Source: Oscillatoriales cyanobacterium M59_W2019_021
GTDB taxonomy: Bacteria > Cyanobacteriota > Cyanobacteriia > Cyanobacteriales > Geitlerinemataceae
Assembly (NCBI GenBank): GCA_015295945.1
Contig: DVED01000156.1
Coordinates: forward strand, 1 to 64,000
DNA: 64,000 nt
Direction of reading: 5' to 3'
The position numbers and the translations under genes were made by a program. Every line of letters begins with the position of its first letter. Position 1 is the stretch's first letter. Shown here piece after piece: positions 1 to 10,584 of this stretch. A model generated the notes under the pieces. That model saw nothing but the letters and a program-made list of their open reading frames with translations. It had not been told where the DNA came from and did not search any database.

Positions 1-58
1 GATCTCCACCTTGGGATTAGGGGATGTAAGTCAGACTGGGTCTGCTATCCCTGCCTGA
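1..58 (+). CDS. tnpB: TnpB (OrfB) of an IS200/IS605-type element, 3' end only
   Basis: Reading from base 2, the first 18 codons give ISTLGLGDVSQTGSAIPA followed by TGA at 56-58. From memory this is the typical C-terminal tail of cyanobacterial IS605-family TnpB (OrfB) proteins, the RNA-guided nucleases carried by these transposons. The rest of the gene lies left of the window, so integrity cannot be judged. The tail is followed directly by a hairpin that fits the right end of such an element, which strengthens the call. It is too short for a catalytic motif to be seen. Confidence 0.62.
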   Translation, partial: ISTLGLGDVSQTGSAIPA

Positions 59-99
59 GTCCTGAATCCCACGTCATTCATGCGTGGGAGTGGATCAAC
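59..99 (+). mobile_element. Right end of an IS200/IS605-type element (candidate omega-RNA end)
   Basis: Just after the TnpB stop there is a stem-loop with arms TCCCACG (67-73) and CGTGGGA (83-89), followed by TCAAC at 95-99. IS200/IS605 elements end in a subterminal hairpin that TnpA recognises, and the TnpB guide RNA is transcribed through this end into flanking DNA. The hairpin is seen directly. The exact cleavage point, and therefore the first base of host DNA, is inferred to lie near 95-100. Confidence 0.5.
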
Positions 100-200
100 G
101 ACTGTCCGCTATCAGAACTGGGAAACCTTTGATTTTGCGATCGTTCTCTCCACAACGGTGGAATGCCGATCGCCCAGTGGTAGATTTTTCCGAAAGCAAA

Positions 201-2258
<2,058 letters not shown>

Positions 2259-2474
2259 TCACAATAGAAGATAACGACTCGATCACACCCTTAGCATTGG
2301 TGAACTTTGCATCCGTTCTGACAACCCTCCCCTTCAGTTCCCGAGCGAGCGCTCTGTTCCGGAAAGATGCCCCACCGAGATGGAGAAAGGAACAGCCGCT
2401 CCGATTTGCCGTCTGGCGCTATCCTAACTCTTTTCCACACTCGACGCTCCTTTGTTGCCTCTTTGACTCTTACC

Positions 2475-3740
2475 ATGAATGAGTCCAGTCAAATTGTCGC
2501 TCCAACCCTTGCCTTATTCCTCTACGATTTGCGGGAGGAACTGGGACAAGATCGATCCCAAATCGAGCGCAACCGCCATCGATTTTGGCGGAAAATCGAA
2601 CCGCAACTCGATCGCCCGGAAGCCGAACTCAGCGAAGAAGATCGGCAGTGGTTGGTTCAGTTAGAAACGATCGAAAAGCCGGAAGCCCGAGAAATCGAGC
2701 TATTGACCCGAATTCGCGATACTCCTTTGGAGTCGCTGCGCGATCGACGGTTCCCCCCCAGTTTCTATGCGCTGCAAATGGGCGATACCTACGCCCTGCG
2801 GGTGGAATCCTCCGATCCGGGGGAGCGGGGAATGCAATCTTTGGAAATTTTATCCCAACTCAAACGCAAAGTTGCCTTCCACGTCAACCACCAACTCGAC
2901 TCTGCCGAACTTCAGGAGGGCAAACAAGGAACCATCGGTCAAACCTGGTTGCTGTGGGGACGGCTACCGGGCAATCATTTAAGTGCCCAGCAAATCGCCA
3001 AAGCTTGCTGCGAGCAGTTGCTCCCGAATGAAATGGGTAATGCCGAAGATTTCCAAACCGGAAAGCTGGTAGGGGCTAGCGTTTACGAATGGTGGCAGCC
3101 GCCGACGGAGTGGCACAATTTAGGGCGAGAAAATTGGCATCAATTGGCGATCCTCTTTTCGCCCCGGCAGTCGGTTGAAGGGATGCGGGCGACGATGAAA
3201 ATGCTGTATCCCCATTTAATGCGGCTGTTTTGCGATCGGAATAAAATTTTGCGGGCGTACGCTCGCAGTCGGCAAATCAAGGCTCGGCTTCAGGCGGATT
3301 ATGGGGCGATCGAAACCATGTCCCGCGATTTGCAAACTGCCCTCCAACAACCGGAAATTTCGACACCAGACTGGCAAAATCGGTTGGCGAGCATGTTGGA
3401 ATTGTGCTCTCGATACGCTCGATTGTCTGGCGATTTAGACCATCAGGAACGAACGATCCAAACCAGTTTGCTCAACTACCGCAGTGCCCTGGGGAAAATT
3501 ACCGACCTGGATGCGGACTGTCAACTGGAATTTTTCGCGGAATTTGGGAATAGCATCGCCGAAAATTACCGATTGCAAATCGAAATGGAAATTGCCTACT
3601 TCAAATCCGGTTTGACGGTGTTAGAGGCGATCACCCAGTCGATGCAAAGCGCGATCGCCCTACAACGAGACGTTCCCGCTATCGCGCCCACCATTTCTCC
3701 CCTGTGGCGGCGGTTTAAGTTTAGAAAAACGAATAGCTAG
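2475..3740 (+). CDS. Conserved hypothetical protein, helical, cytoplasmic
   Basis: A 421-residue protein from the ATG at 2475. An in-frame extension to 2367 exists, but its translation is low-complexity and unlike a protein N-terminus, so the internal ATG is preferred. I do not recognise the family. It has no signal peptide or membrane segment. The sequence is mostly helical: residues 15-80 are rich in E, R and Q, a mixed alpha/beta part (about 85-250) contains repeated tryptophans including YEWWQPP, and the C-terminal half looks like long amphipathic helices. It ends in a basic patch (RRFKFRK). Codon use and HIP1 density match the neighbours, so it appears native. Confidence 0.7.
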   Translation: MNESSQIVAPTLALFLYDLREELGQDRSQIERNRHRFWRKIEPQLDRPEAELSEEDRQWLVQLETIEKPEAREIELLTRIRDTPLESLRDRRFPPSFYALQMGDTYALRVESSDPGERGMQSLEILSQLKRKVAFHVNHQLDSAELQEGKQGTIGQTWLLWGRLPGNHLSAQQIAKACCEQLLPNEMGNAEDFQTGKLVGASVYEWWQPPTEWHNLGRENWHQLAILFSPRQSVEGMRATMKMLYPHLMRLFCDRNKILRAYARSRQIKARLQADYGAIETMSRDLQTALQQPEISTPDWQNRLASMLELCSRYARLSGDLDHQERTIQTSLLNYRSALGKITDLDADCQLEFFAEFGNSIAENYRLQIEMEIAYFKSGLTVLEAITQSMQSAIALQRDVPAIAPTISPLWRRFKFRKTNS

Positions 3741-3997
3741 ATACATAAAATATTATCGTCGATTTCAATGTTTGATGAGAAGTCAAAAGCAAGACCTAGT
3801 GGGGAATGCTTGGCTTGATGTTGGCGATTTTAAGACTTTTATGAAAAATGAGAGTAGTTAAGCAAAATTAATTAAAAATTATTGCAGCTTCTACTGGGGT
3901 TGAGGGATTTTTGGCAACCCTACCGATTGGGTTAAATCGGATTAATTCACACCATTTTTTGATTATTTATAATTGAAAATCTGTCGATCTCAAATTG

Positions 3998-5068
3998 CTA
4001 TAAAGGTAGCGATCGCAAAACTTTCCCTAAAAAAGCGAGATAACTCCCGCGAATTGTTACCTCCCCTCGCCCTTTTACAAACTCATGTGCTTTGGGTAAA
4101 TTGTAGTGGGGAATTGCCGACCAAAGATGATGTTCGGCGTGATAGTTCATATGGTGGGGAGAGAAGAAAATCGCCTCGATAAAATTGGGACGAAATGTTA
4201 CCAATCGTCGTGCGTCGCCGCGATCGTCCGGAAATTCCAAAACGGCATGATCGCAAAAGGCTCGAATTTCATCGGGAACGAATACTAAAAAGTAAATCGG
4301 CGCGATCCATAAGACTAAATAAGACCACAGCGGCAAGGGTGAAATCCAGATTAAACTGAGGATTAAAAGTTGGGCGATAAAAACGGGGAAACGCTGCTGG
4401 AAGTAATCGGTTAAAGCGTGTTGAACTGAGGTTAAATTTTGACCTCTCCCGCGTTGAGAAGAACCTAAACTCGAATTTAGAACGTTTCCCCCCTCGTCTC
4501 GCAGGAGAGGGGGGTTAGGGGGGAGAGGTTTCTCTAACTTCAACAACTTTCCAAATGGCGTTACTTTTAAAACGGTTTTTCCAAAGGTTGCTAACCCCGA
4601 ACAAAACAGTAAGAATTGAAACGGGGCGTTTTTCTGGTAAAATGTGTGAAGATAGCGATCAGGATCTTCTGCTGTTCCCATAAATTGATGGTGTTTTAAA
4701 TGGTTGCGCCGCGCATCTTCTAGCGCCATAAACATGGGTCCGTAAACCAACCATCGGGCGAGAAAATCGTTAACTTTTTTATTGGGATGCAGGGCATTAT
4801 GAATGGCATCGTGTGCTAGGATAAATAGCTTGTACTGGCACGTTCCGATAACGAGAAAGGCGATCGCATACATCCAAAACCTAGGAATCCAGAAGACGGC
4901 GAGAAAGGCAACAATAATACCTTGCCAATTGATCGTTAATTCCCAATAAGCGCGATAGGGGTTAATTTTCAGCCATTGTTGCAGTTTTGCCGGACTGACT
5001 GATTGGCGAATGGCTTGCTGGATGGTGAGGATATTATTATTGTTATTGTTTTCGGTGGTTGCTGTCAT
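3998..5068 (-). CDS. Fatty-acid-desaturase family membrane di-iron enzyme with in-frame repeat insertion
   Basis: Integral membrane di-iron oxygenase of the desaturase/ketolase superfamily. It has the three histidine boxes: HDAIH (residues 86-90), HLKHH (123-127) and HMNYHAEHH (306-314), with hydrophobic segments at about 50-80, 148-165 and 228-265. The substrate cannot be set from sequence: an acyl-lipid or carotenoid-modifying role (compare CrtW/CrtR relatives) are both possible. Residues about 178-211 (PLPPNPPLLRDEGG and following) are unlike the rest of the protein and are encoded by a G/C-rich palindromic repeat. They fall in the loop between the second and third boxes, where an insertion could be tolerated. 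The N-terminus has an asparagine run (NNNNNN). Confidence 0.85.
   Translation of the reverse strand: MTATTENNNNNNILTIQQAIRQSVSPAKLQQWLKINPYRAYWELTINWQGIIVAFLAVFWIPRFWMYAIAFLVIGTCQYKLFILAHDAIHNALHPNKKVNDFLARWLVYGPMFMALEDARRNHLKHHQFMGTAEDPDRYLHTFYQKNAPFQFLLFCSGLATFGKTVLKVTPFGKLLKLEKPLPPNPPLLRDEGGNVLNSSLGSSQRGRGQNLTSVQHALTDYFQQRFPVFIAQLLILSLIWISPLPLWSYLVLWIAPIYFLVFVPDEIRAFCDHAVLEFPDDRGDARRLVTFRPNFIEAIFFSPHHMNYHAEHHLWSAIPHYNLPKAHEFVKGRGEVTIRGSYLAFLGKVLRSLPL
4441..4530. repeat. Palindromic dispersed repeat inserted in frame within the desaturase gene
   Basis: The segment starts CCTCTCCC (4443-4450) and ends GGGAGAGG (4521-4528), an inverted pair at its limits, with a second C-run/G-run pair inside (4488-4494 and 4509-4514). 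Its translation gives PLPPNPPLLRDEGG, which I recognise from memory as a frequent translation of a dispersed repeat in filamentous cyanobacteria. The reading frame stays open through it. Neither its sequence nor its composition resembles the flanking coding DNA. Confidence 0.65.
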
Positions 5069-5100
5069 AAAACATAAATTTAAAATGTGGGCGACTGGAA

Positions 5101-5147
5101 GTCACGCCTACAGGATCGAAGTCCGCCTGCGCGGACTATTTTAACCG
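5101..5147. repeat. Short palindromic repeat (GTCCGCCTGCGCGGAC family)
   Basis: Sits between the desaturase start and the glycosyltransferase stop. It contains a 16-base palindrome GTCCGCCTGCGCGGAC at 5121-5136, preceded by CACGCCTACA. A related copy with the same order, CGCGCCTACA then CCCGCCTGCGCGGG, lies at 13037-13090. It may also fold as a hairpin, but it lacks a T-run and is not a clear terminator. Confidence 0.6.
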
Positions 5148-5175
5148 ATCCGTGTGGGTGTTGACGGGGAAATAT

Positions 5176-6171
5176 TTACATTTTAAACAATTTTCGTTTG
5201 ATTTTCGCGATCGTCTTCCTCATCCACAATTTCCGAACTCGCCAAGGTGTTAAATTTTCAATAGTTGCCGTTAAAGTAGGAAGGCGATCGAAAAATTCGT
5301 TAATGTCAGCTAAGATAACTTGCAGGCGATCGACGATACTTTGGGTGCGATACGGCTCGAAAAAAGAATCGGGTAGTGGCAATCGATCTGGCGAGTTTAT
5401 AACCTTTAAAATTCGCTCCATATCGTAGTCTAAAGAATAACCGGAAATTTTATGGCAATTAAATCCTGGATCGAGGTAATCAGCTAACGCGCTATTGACG
5501 CTCGAAAAGACCTGAGTGCCGCAAGCCAATGCTTCCAAAGGGGGCAAACCAAATCCTTCTGTCACCCCACTAGTTGCCCAATATTCCGCCGAATCGTACA
5601 GGTAAACTTTGCTGCGATTAAATAATCCCGCGATGTCTTCGATGTATCCATCTAATAACTCGACATTACATCGCGATCGCAATGCCGGAACCAATTTCTC
5701 TAGCAAATATTCCGAAGACTTCCGAACTTGCACCAAAACATCAATATCCCGTTCTAAACCCAAATTGCAAAACTCATCGCCAATTTGGTTGGGAAGGTAA
5801 TAAATTAACGAATTGGGCGATTTTTGTCCCCAATATCCCATGGTATTGCGACTAACGCAGATGATGGGAATCTTGGATGGCAAATTAAAGCGATATCCCG
5901 CACTGTGGGCGTGATAAATTAACGGGTAATCTCCCAATCTTTTGACAATTTTGGGAACATCGAAACCCCAACTGACGACAAAAATACAGTTTTCTAACGT
6001 TGTTTGGAGAAGATCTTCCAGAAATAGGCAATCGCGTTCTCGCTGGCGATAGGTTACCACTTCCGCCGAACAAATATTTCGTGCTAAGTCGATCGTCTTT
6101 AACTCCGCCCAAAGACCGCCCCCGCCAAAGGGTTTCGTCGTTCCTGGAAGTAAGAAATACAGGGTTCGCAT
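5176..6171 (-). CDS. Glycosyltransferase, GT-B fold (GT4-like)
   Basis: A 331-residue glycosyltransferase. The C-terminal half carries the GT4-type nucleotide-sugar motif EGFGLPPLEALACG (residues 205-218) with the E-x7-E pair E205/E213. The N-terminal half has the glycine loop GGGG near residue 17 and the conserved YHAHSAG region near 86. It probably transfers a sugar from a nucleotide donor in cell-surface or exopolysaccharide synthesis; donor and acceptor are unknown. A basic tail (IAKIKRKLFKM) could associate with the membrane. It is a single gene with dapL upstream on the same strand, separated by repeats, so an operon is unlikely. Confidence 0.82.
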   Translation of the reverse strand: MRTLYFLLPGTTKPFGGGGLWAELKTIDLARNICSAEVVTYRQRERDCLFLEDLLQTTLENCIFVVSWGFDVPKIVKRLGDYPLIYHAHSAGYRFNLPSKIPIICVSRNTMGYWGQKSPNSLIYYLPNQIGDEFCNLGLERDIDVLVQVRKSSEYLLEKLVPALRSRCNVELLDGYIEDIAGLFNRSKVYLYDSAEYWATSGVTEGFGLPPLEALACGTQVFSSVNSALADYLDPGFNCHKISGYSLDYDMERILKVINSPDRLPLPDSFFEPYRTQSIVDRLQVILADINEFFDRLPTLTATIENLTPWRVRKLWMRKTIAKIKRKLFKM

Positions 6172-6191
6172 GAAAATGGGTTATTCGTTAT

Positions 6192-6228
6192 TGGTTAATG
6201 GCTAATGGTCTCAAATAACCATTAACCA
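6192..6228. repeat. Inverted repeat TGGTTAATGG / CCATTAACCA
   Basis: A perfect 10-base inverted pair (6192-6201 and 6219-6228) lies in the 97-bp gap between dapL and the glycosyltransferase. It resembles the short STRR-type words (TTAATGG, TTAGTGG) scattered in other gaps of this window. There is no T-run after the stem, so it is listed as a repeat rather than a terminator. Confidence 0.55.
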
Positions 6229-6239
6229 CTAACAGTTGT

Positions 6240-6271
6240 GGTGCGTTTCGCGCTTCGCTCAACACACCCTA
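6240..6271. repeat. Dispersed repeat AGGGTGTGTTGAG...AAACGCACC, copy 1
   Basis: Seen on the plus strand as GGTGCGTTTCG ... CTCAACACACCCTA. The same repeat appears at 8721-8750, 8870-8900, 29477-29510 and 56722-56752, with a degenerate copy at 43780-43816. Here its terminal TAG supplies the stop codon of dapL (6269-6271 on the minus strand). Confidence 0.8.
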
Positions 6272-7504
6272 CGAACTAAACTTTTCCGTTATGCGCCGCA
6301 TGGCTTCTTCAACGTTGTCTCGACTGTTGAAAGCCGAAATTCGGAAGTAACCTTCGCCAGCCGCACCGAAGCCGGAACCGGGAGTGCCAACGACGTTGGC
6401 GGTTTGCAGCAACTTATCGAAGAAATCCCAACTCGATAAACCATCGGGCGTTTGCAACCAGATGTAAGGTGCGTTCGTGCCGCCGTAAACGGTGAATCCG
6501 GCAGCCGTCAATTTTTCGCGAATAATTTTGGCGTTTTCCAGATAGAAACCGACTAATTCTTTGACTTGTGCTTGTCCGTCTTCGGAGTAAACGGCTTCTG
6601 CACCGCGTTGGACGATGTACGACACGCCGTTAAATTTCGTCGATTGGCGGCGGTTCCACAGATTCCACAGTTCTACATTTCCGCCATCGGCGGCTTTGGC
6701 TTTGAGGGTTTTGGGGACGACGGTGAAGGCGCAACGAGTTCCGGTGAATCCGGCATTTTTGGAGAACGATCGAAATTCGATCGCGCAATCCCGCGCCCCT
6801 TCAATTTCGTAGATGGAATGGGGCAAACTGGGATCGGTAATAAAGGCTTCGTAAGCAGCGTCGAAGAAAATAATCGAACCGTTGGCTTTGGCGTAGTCTA
6901 CCCAGGCTTGCAGGTGTTCTTTAGTGGCAGTTGCACCTGTAGGGTTGTTGGGGAAGCACAGGTAAATCAAATCGACCTTGGTGGCGGGGATTTCGGCGGT
7001 GAAATCATTGTCGGCAGAAATGGGGAGATAGATCAACCCCTCGTACTCGCCTTTGCCGCTGGCTTGTCCGGTATGACCCGCCATGACGTTGGTATCGACG
7101 TAAACGGGGTATACGGGGTCGGTAACGGCGATCGTGTTATTTTTGCCAAAAATGTCGAGAATGTTGCCTGTATCGCACTTAGAGCCGTCGGAAATGAAGA
7201 TTTCGGAGGCGTCGATGTCGCATCCGCGCGATTGGAAATCGTAGCTGGCAATCTTCTCCCGCAACCACAGATAGCCTTGTTCGGGACCGTAGCCTTTGAA
7301 GGTGTCGCGAGATCCCATGTCTTCGACGGCGCGAATCATTGCCGTCCGGCATGCTTGGGGTAAAGGTTCGGTCACGTCGCCGATGCCGAGTTTGATAATC
7401 GGTGCGTCGGGATTGGCTTCGGCAAAAGCGTTGACCCGTCGCGCGATTTCGGGGAAGAGGTAACCGGCTTTGAGTTTGAGGTAGTTGTCGTTGATGGTTG
7501 CCAT
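6269..7504 (-). CDS. dapL: LL-diaminopimelate aminotransferase
   Basis: PLP-dependent class I aminotransferase that converts tetrahydrodipicolinate to LL-diaminopimelate in one step for lysine and peptidoglycan synthesis, the route used by plants and cyanobacteria. The 411-residue length is normal for DapL. Visible: N-terminal [24 protein letters not shown], the cofactor-binding core including CFPNNPTGA, and the Schiff-base lysine in [13 protein letters not shown] near residue 250. The start ATG at 7502-7504 is well placed. The last codons run into a dispersed repeat that supplies the TAG stop, so the extreme C-terminus may differ by a few residues from relatives. Confidence 0.96.
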   Translation of the reverse strand: MATINDNYLKLKAGYLFPEIARRVNAFAEANPDAPIIKLGIGDVTEPLPQACRTAMIRAVEDMGSRDTFKGYGPEQGYLWLREKIASYDFQSRGCDIDASEIFISDGSKCDTGNILDIFGKNNTIAVTDPVYPVYVDTNVMAGHTGQASGKGEYEGLIYLPISADNDFTAEIPATKVDLIYLCFPNNPTGATATKEHLQAWVDYAKANGSIIFFDAAYEAFITDPSLPHSIYEIEGARDCAIEFRSFSKNAGFTGTRCAFTVVPKTLKAKAADGGNVELWNLWNRRQSTKFNGVSYIVQRGAEAVYSEDGQAQVKELVGFYLENAKIIREKLTAAGFTVYGGTNAPYIWLQTPDGLSSWDFFDKLLQTANVVGTPGSGFGAAGEGYFRISAFNSRDNVEEAMRRITEKFSS

Positions 7505-8034
7505 AGTAGATTTCTAGGACTGCCTTTAAAGTGTCGTAATAGCTTTCTTGAGCTTTCTTGAGCAGGGGAGGCAGGGGAGGCAGGGGAAGCAGAGGAAGAA
7601 AATTCCCCATTACCCATTACCTATTAACAACCCCAAACCCCCAATCCCTATTCTGAACTCCTGTAACTCCTGTAACTCCTGAACTCCTGCTATAACGACG
7701 CCGTTAAAACAGTGTACTGCGATCGGTCGGCTTCTTATTCTCCTGGCAATTCGGTAATTTCACGGCGAGGGCGATCGCCCCTCACCCTCCGTAGAATAAC
7801 TGAGATCGACCGATCGCTCCGACTCGCTCTCGCCAACGGATCGATCGATGGCTGGTAATTTCCCAAACGAGAAAATCTGGGAAACGCCTGGGATTGACGG
7901 AACGAGTGGGTCGAAATTCCCCCGCAGGGATTTCACTAGAGAAAGACTTGCACTAGCGACAGATTTTAGTTACAATCTCAAATACGGTTTCCGTAAAAAC
8001 ACTTAAAAATCTGCCATTAACACTGTCAGAAAAG
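7505..8034. other. Long non-coding gap upstream of dapL
   Basis: No gene is supported here. Near dapL there are G-rich tracts (7562-7598, GGCAGGGGA repeated) and CTCCTGTAA/CTCCTGAA repeats (7659-7690), both also found upstream of other genes at about 11640-11720, 33250-33310, 51260-51350 and 56770-56800. A HIP1-centred palindrome, GAGGGCGATCGCCCCTC, lies at about 7768-7784. The rest looks like promoter DNA for dapL; no clear -35/-10 pair was found. Confidence 0.5.
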
Positions 8035-8069
8035 AAAAAAACCCCACCTCAGAGTGCAAGGGTGGGGTT
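8035..8069 (-). terminator. Rho-independent terminator on the minus strand, no annotated gene ahead of it
   Basis: On the minus strand a nine-pair stem AACCCCACC/GGTGGGGTT (arms 8061-8069 and 8040-8048) is followed by a run of T (complement of 8035-8041). There is no minus-strand gene between this site and the plus-strand gene starting at 8317. It may therefore end a small or antisense RNA transcribed leftward from about 8100-8300. Confidence 0.6.
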
Positions 8070-8316
8070 GTTATTCCCTTAACACATTAGATCTTTATAG
8101 TTCCGATCTCCGGCTCATCGCATCCGCCAAATGGCTGAACCCTAGAGCTAATTTCTTAGCGTCCAATTGGAATTCAAGATTCGAGTTGCCTTTCTATCCT
8201 CCCCTCGATCTGCATCTCTCTGGCGACAGAAGCCCGCCCGAAGTCGATCGTGTTAACCTGAGATTATCCGGGGATTGCCGGTTATCAGTATTGCGTCGAG
8301 GTATCCGAATTCGTCC

Positions 8317-8712
8317 ATGTCTGAAGCTCAACAAGGCAAAACGATCGACTCTCCCGCCGCCGGGAACGGACCGATCGCCAAAATTACCAATCTTCTGGGG
8401 AACTGGAAGGTGAAAGCCGGACTGTTAATCACCGCCCTTGTTTCGATCATCATCGGTCTAGCGCTCCTCAACTTCTTTTGGGCGCACATCGTCGCGGGCA
8501 TCGGCTTAAAATCCTGGTCGTCTCGCGCGGATGCCCAGCCGATCGAATGTATGATTAAAGACACGAACAGCGATGGCTACGTCAGTTGTACGGCACTGCT
8601 TAAAGGCGAAGTCGTTCCCCTAGAATGCGGTTCCAGTATTTTTAATCTCGGTTGTCGCGTGAATTACGGGTCTGCCGCCTCTCCCCCCGTCCATCCCCCC
8701 GTTGCTAATTAA
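8317..8712 (+). CDS. Small single-pass membrane protein, unknown function
   Basis: A 131-residue protein from the ATG at 8317; an in-frame TTG at 8275 gives a less plausible start. One membrane helix at about residues 34-54 follows a short cytoplasmic N-terminus. The outer part contains four cysteines (78, 91, 104, 113), suggesting disulfides, and a DTNSDGYVS stretch resembling a calcium-binding-loop pattern (D-x-N-x-D-G). I do not recognise the family. It is a stand-alone gene, followed by a strong bidirectional terminator at 8770-8803. Confidence 0.65.
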   Translation: MSEAQQGKTIDSPAAGNGPIAKITNLLGNWKVKAGLLITALVSIIIGLALLNFFWAHIVAGIGLKSWSSRADAQPIECMIKDTNSDGYVSCTALLKGEVVPLECGSSIFNLGCRVNYGSAASPPVHPPVAN

Positions 8713-8720
8713 CAATAGCA

Positions 8721-8750
8721 GGTAGGGTGTGTTGAGGCACGAAACGCACC
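8721..8750. repeat. Dispersed repeat AGGGTGTGTTGAG...AAACGCACC, copy 2
   Basis: Reads GGTAGGGTGTGTTGAGGCAC then GAAACGCACC, about ten bases after the stop of the small membrane protein gene. It is nearly identical to the copy at 56722-56752. Confidence 0.8.
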
Positions 8751-8769
8751 ATTGCGGACGTTAAAAATC

Positions 8770-8803
8770 AAAAGGCAGGGACTTTAAAGTCCCTGCCTTT
8801 TTT
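8770..8803. terminator. Bidirectional Rho-independent terminator
   Basis: A perfect palindrome, AAAAGGCAGGGACTTTAAAG on the left arm and its complement on the right, spans 8770-8803 with A-runs on the left and T-runs on the right. It lies between convergent genes: the plus-strand membrane protein (end 8712) and the minus-strand ammonium transporter (end 8971). It can serve both. Confidence 0.85.
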
Positions 8804-8834
8804 GGGGGTAACGATCCTGAACTTCGTTAATTAC

Positions 8835-8924
8835 AGGACTTACGCAAACACGTTACTCATGGGGGTGATGGTGCGTTACGCTCCGCGCTTCACACCCTAC
8901 ATATGGAGGCGTTGCGTAAGTCCT
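8835..8924. mobile_element. 90-bp MITE-like element with AGGACTTACGCAA inverted ends and a nested repeat
   Basis: Perfect 13-base terminal inverted repeats, AGGACTTACGCAA (8835-8847) and TTGCGTAAGTCCT (8912-8924), enclose a 64-bp centre with no coding capacity. The centre contains another dispersed repeat at 8870-8900 (GGTGCGTTACG ... CACACCCTAC), the same family as the copies at 6240 and 8721. From memory, this terminal sequence occurs in cyanobacterial MITE families. Confidence 0.65.
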
Positions 8925-8970
8925 AAATTAGCCAACAGCTTCATGTCATTCGCCCCTACCGAACTCCTGC

Positions 8971-10584
8971 TTATACCACTTCGCGATCGCTACCCGGCAT
9001 TCCTCGCATCGAAGAATGACCGACCATACCCATCGACGAAGTATCTTTGAGGAATCCATGATAGGCTTCCATGCCGTGTTCGCCGATATCCAACCCTTCG
9101 AGTTCCTCTTCAGGAGAGACGCGAATACCCAAGGTAGCCTTGAGAACGAGCCAGAAAATCGAACTCAACAGAACGGTCATGCCGCCCACCGAGAGGATAC
9201 CCAGAAGTTGGGCACCCACTTGAGTGAAGCCGCCGCCGAAGAACAATCCCGCCAGCGGTCCGCCGTCTCCGGCTGCGTAACCCACGCCTTCCGGGTTGGC
9301 AAACAGACCGACTGCCAGAGTTCCCCAAATGCCGTTGACCAAGTGAACGGAAATGGCACCCACGGGGTCGTCAATTTGGATGCTGTCGAAGAAGCCGACG
9401 GCTAACACCACCAGGATGCCGCCAATCAGACCGATAATGGCTGCGGAGAAGTTGCCCACCCAGGCACAAGGAGCGGTAACGGCTACCAAACCCGCCAAAA
9501 TCCCGTTGATGACCATCGAGAGGTCGGGTTTGCCCAGCAACAGCCATGCGGTGAAGGTGGCGCCGATACCGCCTGTTGCTGCCGCCAAGTTGGTGGTCAG
9601 AGCAATGTGAGCAATGCTGAGGTCGGCTGCCATCGTGGAACCGGGGTTAAATCCAAACCAGCCGATCCACAGAATCAAGCATCCCAAGGTAGCAATACTG
9701 AGGTTGTGACCGGGAATGGCGCGGGGTTGACCGTCTTCGTATTTGCCGATGCGAGGTCCGAGGAAGGCAGCGCCCATCAGAGCCGCCCAACCGCCGACGG
9801 AGTGTACCACCGTCGATCCGGCAAAGTCCCAGAAACCCGCGCCAGCTAACCAGCCGCCGCCCCAGACCCAGTGTCCGGTAATGGCGTAGGAGATGCCGAC
9901 GAGTAAGAGACTGAAGATCAAGAAGTCGGTAAACTTAATCCGTTCGGCAACAGCCCCAGACACGATGGTGGCTGCCGTTCCGGCAAAGGCAACTTGGAAG
10001 ATGAATTTGGCTGCCAAGGGAACGCCCGCCCAACTCATGGAACTGAAGATCCCTTTGTAGTCATCTCCAGTGACGGGGCTGTTATCGGGTCCGAGGAGGA
10101 AAAAGCCTTGAGTGCCGATGAAGCCGTTACCGTCGCCGAACATCAGTGCAAAACCGATCGCCCAAAAGGCTACGGTCGCTAAGGCAAAAACGATCAGGTT
10201 TTTTGTGAGGATATTAACGGCATTTTTTTGACGGCACAAGCCAGTTTCTAGCATGCCGAAACCGGCGTTCATAAAAATCACCAGAATGGCGGCGATCACC
10301 ACCCAAACGGTGTCGAGAAGAACTTTCAGATCTTCAACTTTGAGTTCGCCGTCTTGGGCGGATGCCGAGAGTCCCCAAACACCCACAATGATGGCTGCGA
10401 GAGGAATACACGCAACCCAACGCAGGGGAAATTTCCCGATCGCCGATTGCAGTCGATCGAGTAGGGAAATAGAACGATGGGAGGAGAACGATCGACCTCT
10501 AGCCGACGGTCTGCGTCTTGTTTTTTTTGTTTTACTTAGAGCTAGCTTAGATGTCATTTTTTCACTTTGCATCACGTCGCTCAA
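8971..10584 (-). CDS. amt1: Ammonium transporter (Amt/MEP/Rh family)
   Basis: Polytopic inner-membrane ammonium channel/transporter, 537 residues. After a basic, Ser/Arg-rich N-terminus there is a signal-like hydrophobic segment (about 56-77, ending ASAQ), then about eleven membrane helices. Family motifs visible include [20 protein letters not shown], the [13 protein letters not shown] segment with one of the pore histidines, and FNPGS. The C-terminal tail ([17 protein letters not shown]) matches the regulatory tail that contacts P-II protein. A GTA-N8-TAC site lies 389 bp upstream, consistent with NtcA nitrogen control. An alternative ATG is nine codons further in. Confidence 0.95.
   Translation of the reverse strand: MSDVMQSEKMTSKLALSKTKKTRRRPSARGRSFSSHRSISLLDRLQSAIGKFPLRWVACIPLAAIIVGVWGLSASAQDGELKVEDLKVLLDTVWVVIAAILVIFMNAGFGMLETGLCRQKNAVNILTKNLIVFALATVAFWAIGFALMFGDGNGFIGTQGFFLLGPDNSPVTGDDYKGIFSSMSWAGVPLAAKFIFQVAFAGTAATIVSGAVAERIKFTDFLIFSLLLVGISYAITGHWVWGGGWLAGAGFWDFAGSTVVHSVGGWAALMGAAFLGPRIGKYEDGQPRAIPGHNLSIATLGCLILWIGWFGFNPGSTMAADLSIAHIALTTNLAAATGGIGATFTAWLLLGKPDLSMVINGILAGLVAVTAPCAWVGNFSAAIIGLIGGILVVLAVGFFDSIQIDDPVGAISVHLVNGIWGTLAVGLFANPEGVGYAAGDGGPLAGLFFGGGFTQVGAQLLGILSVGGMTVLLSSIFWLVLKATLGIRVSPEEELEGLDIGEHGMEAYHGFLKDTSSMGMVGHSSMRGMPGSDREVV

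Noticed and set aside
2367-2474. N-terminal extension of the hypothetical gene to 2367
   Set aside because: The extension translates to low-complexity, Ser/Arg-rich sequence unlike the rest, and ATG 2475 is a better-placed start.
6566-7363. 265-codon plus-strand frame opposite dapL
   Set aside because: It lies wholly antisense to dapL, whose protein is clearly conserved. The translation is Gly/Val-rich and matches no family.
8100-8300. 6S RNA or SRP RNA for the orphan minus-strand transcript
   Set aside because: No recognisable SRP loop (GGAAG...AGCAGCC type), and I could not confirm a 6S-like central bulge. Only an unnamed candidate RNA is reported.
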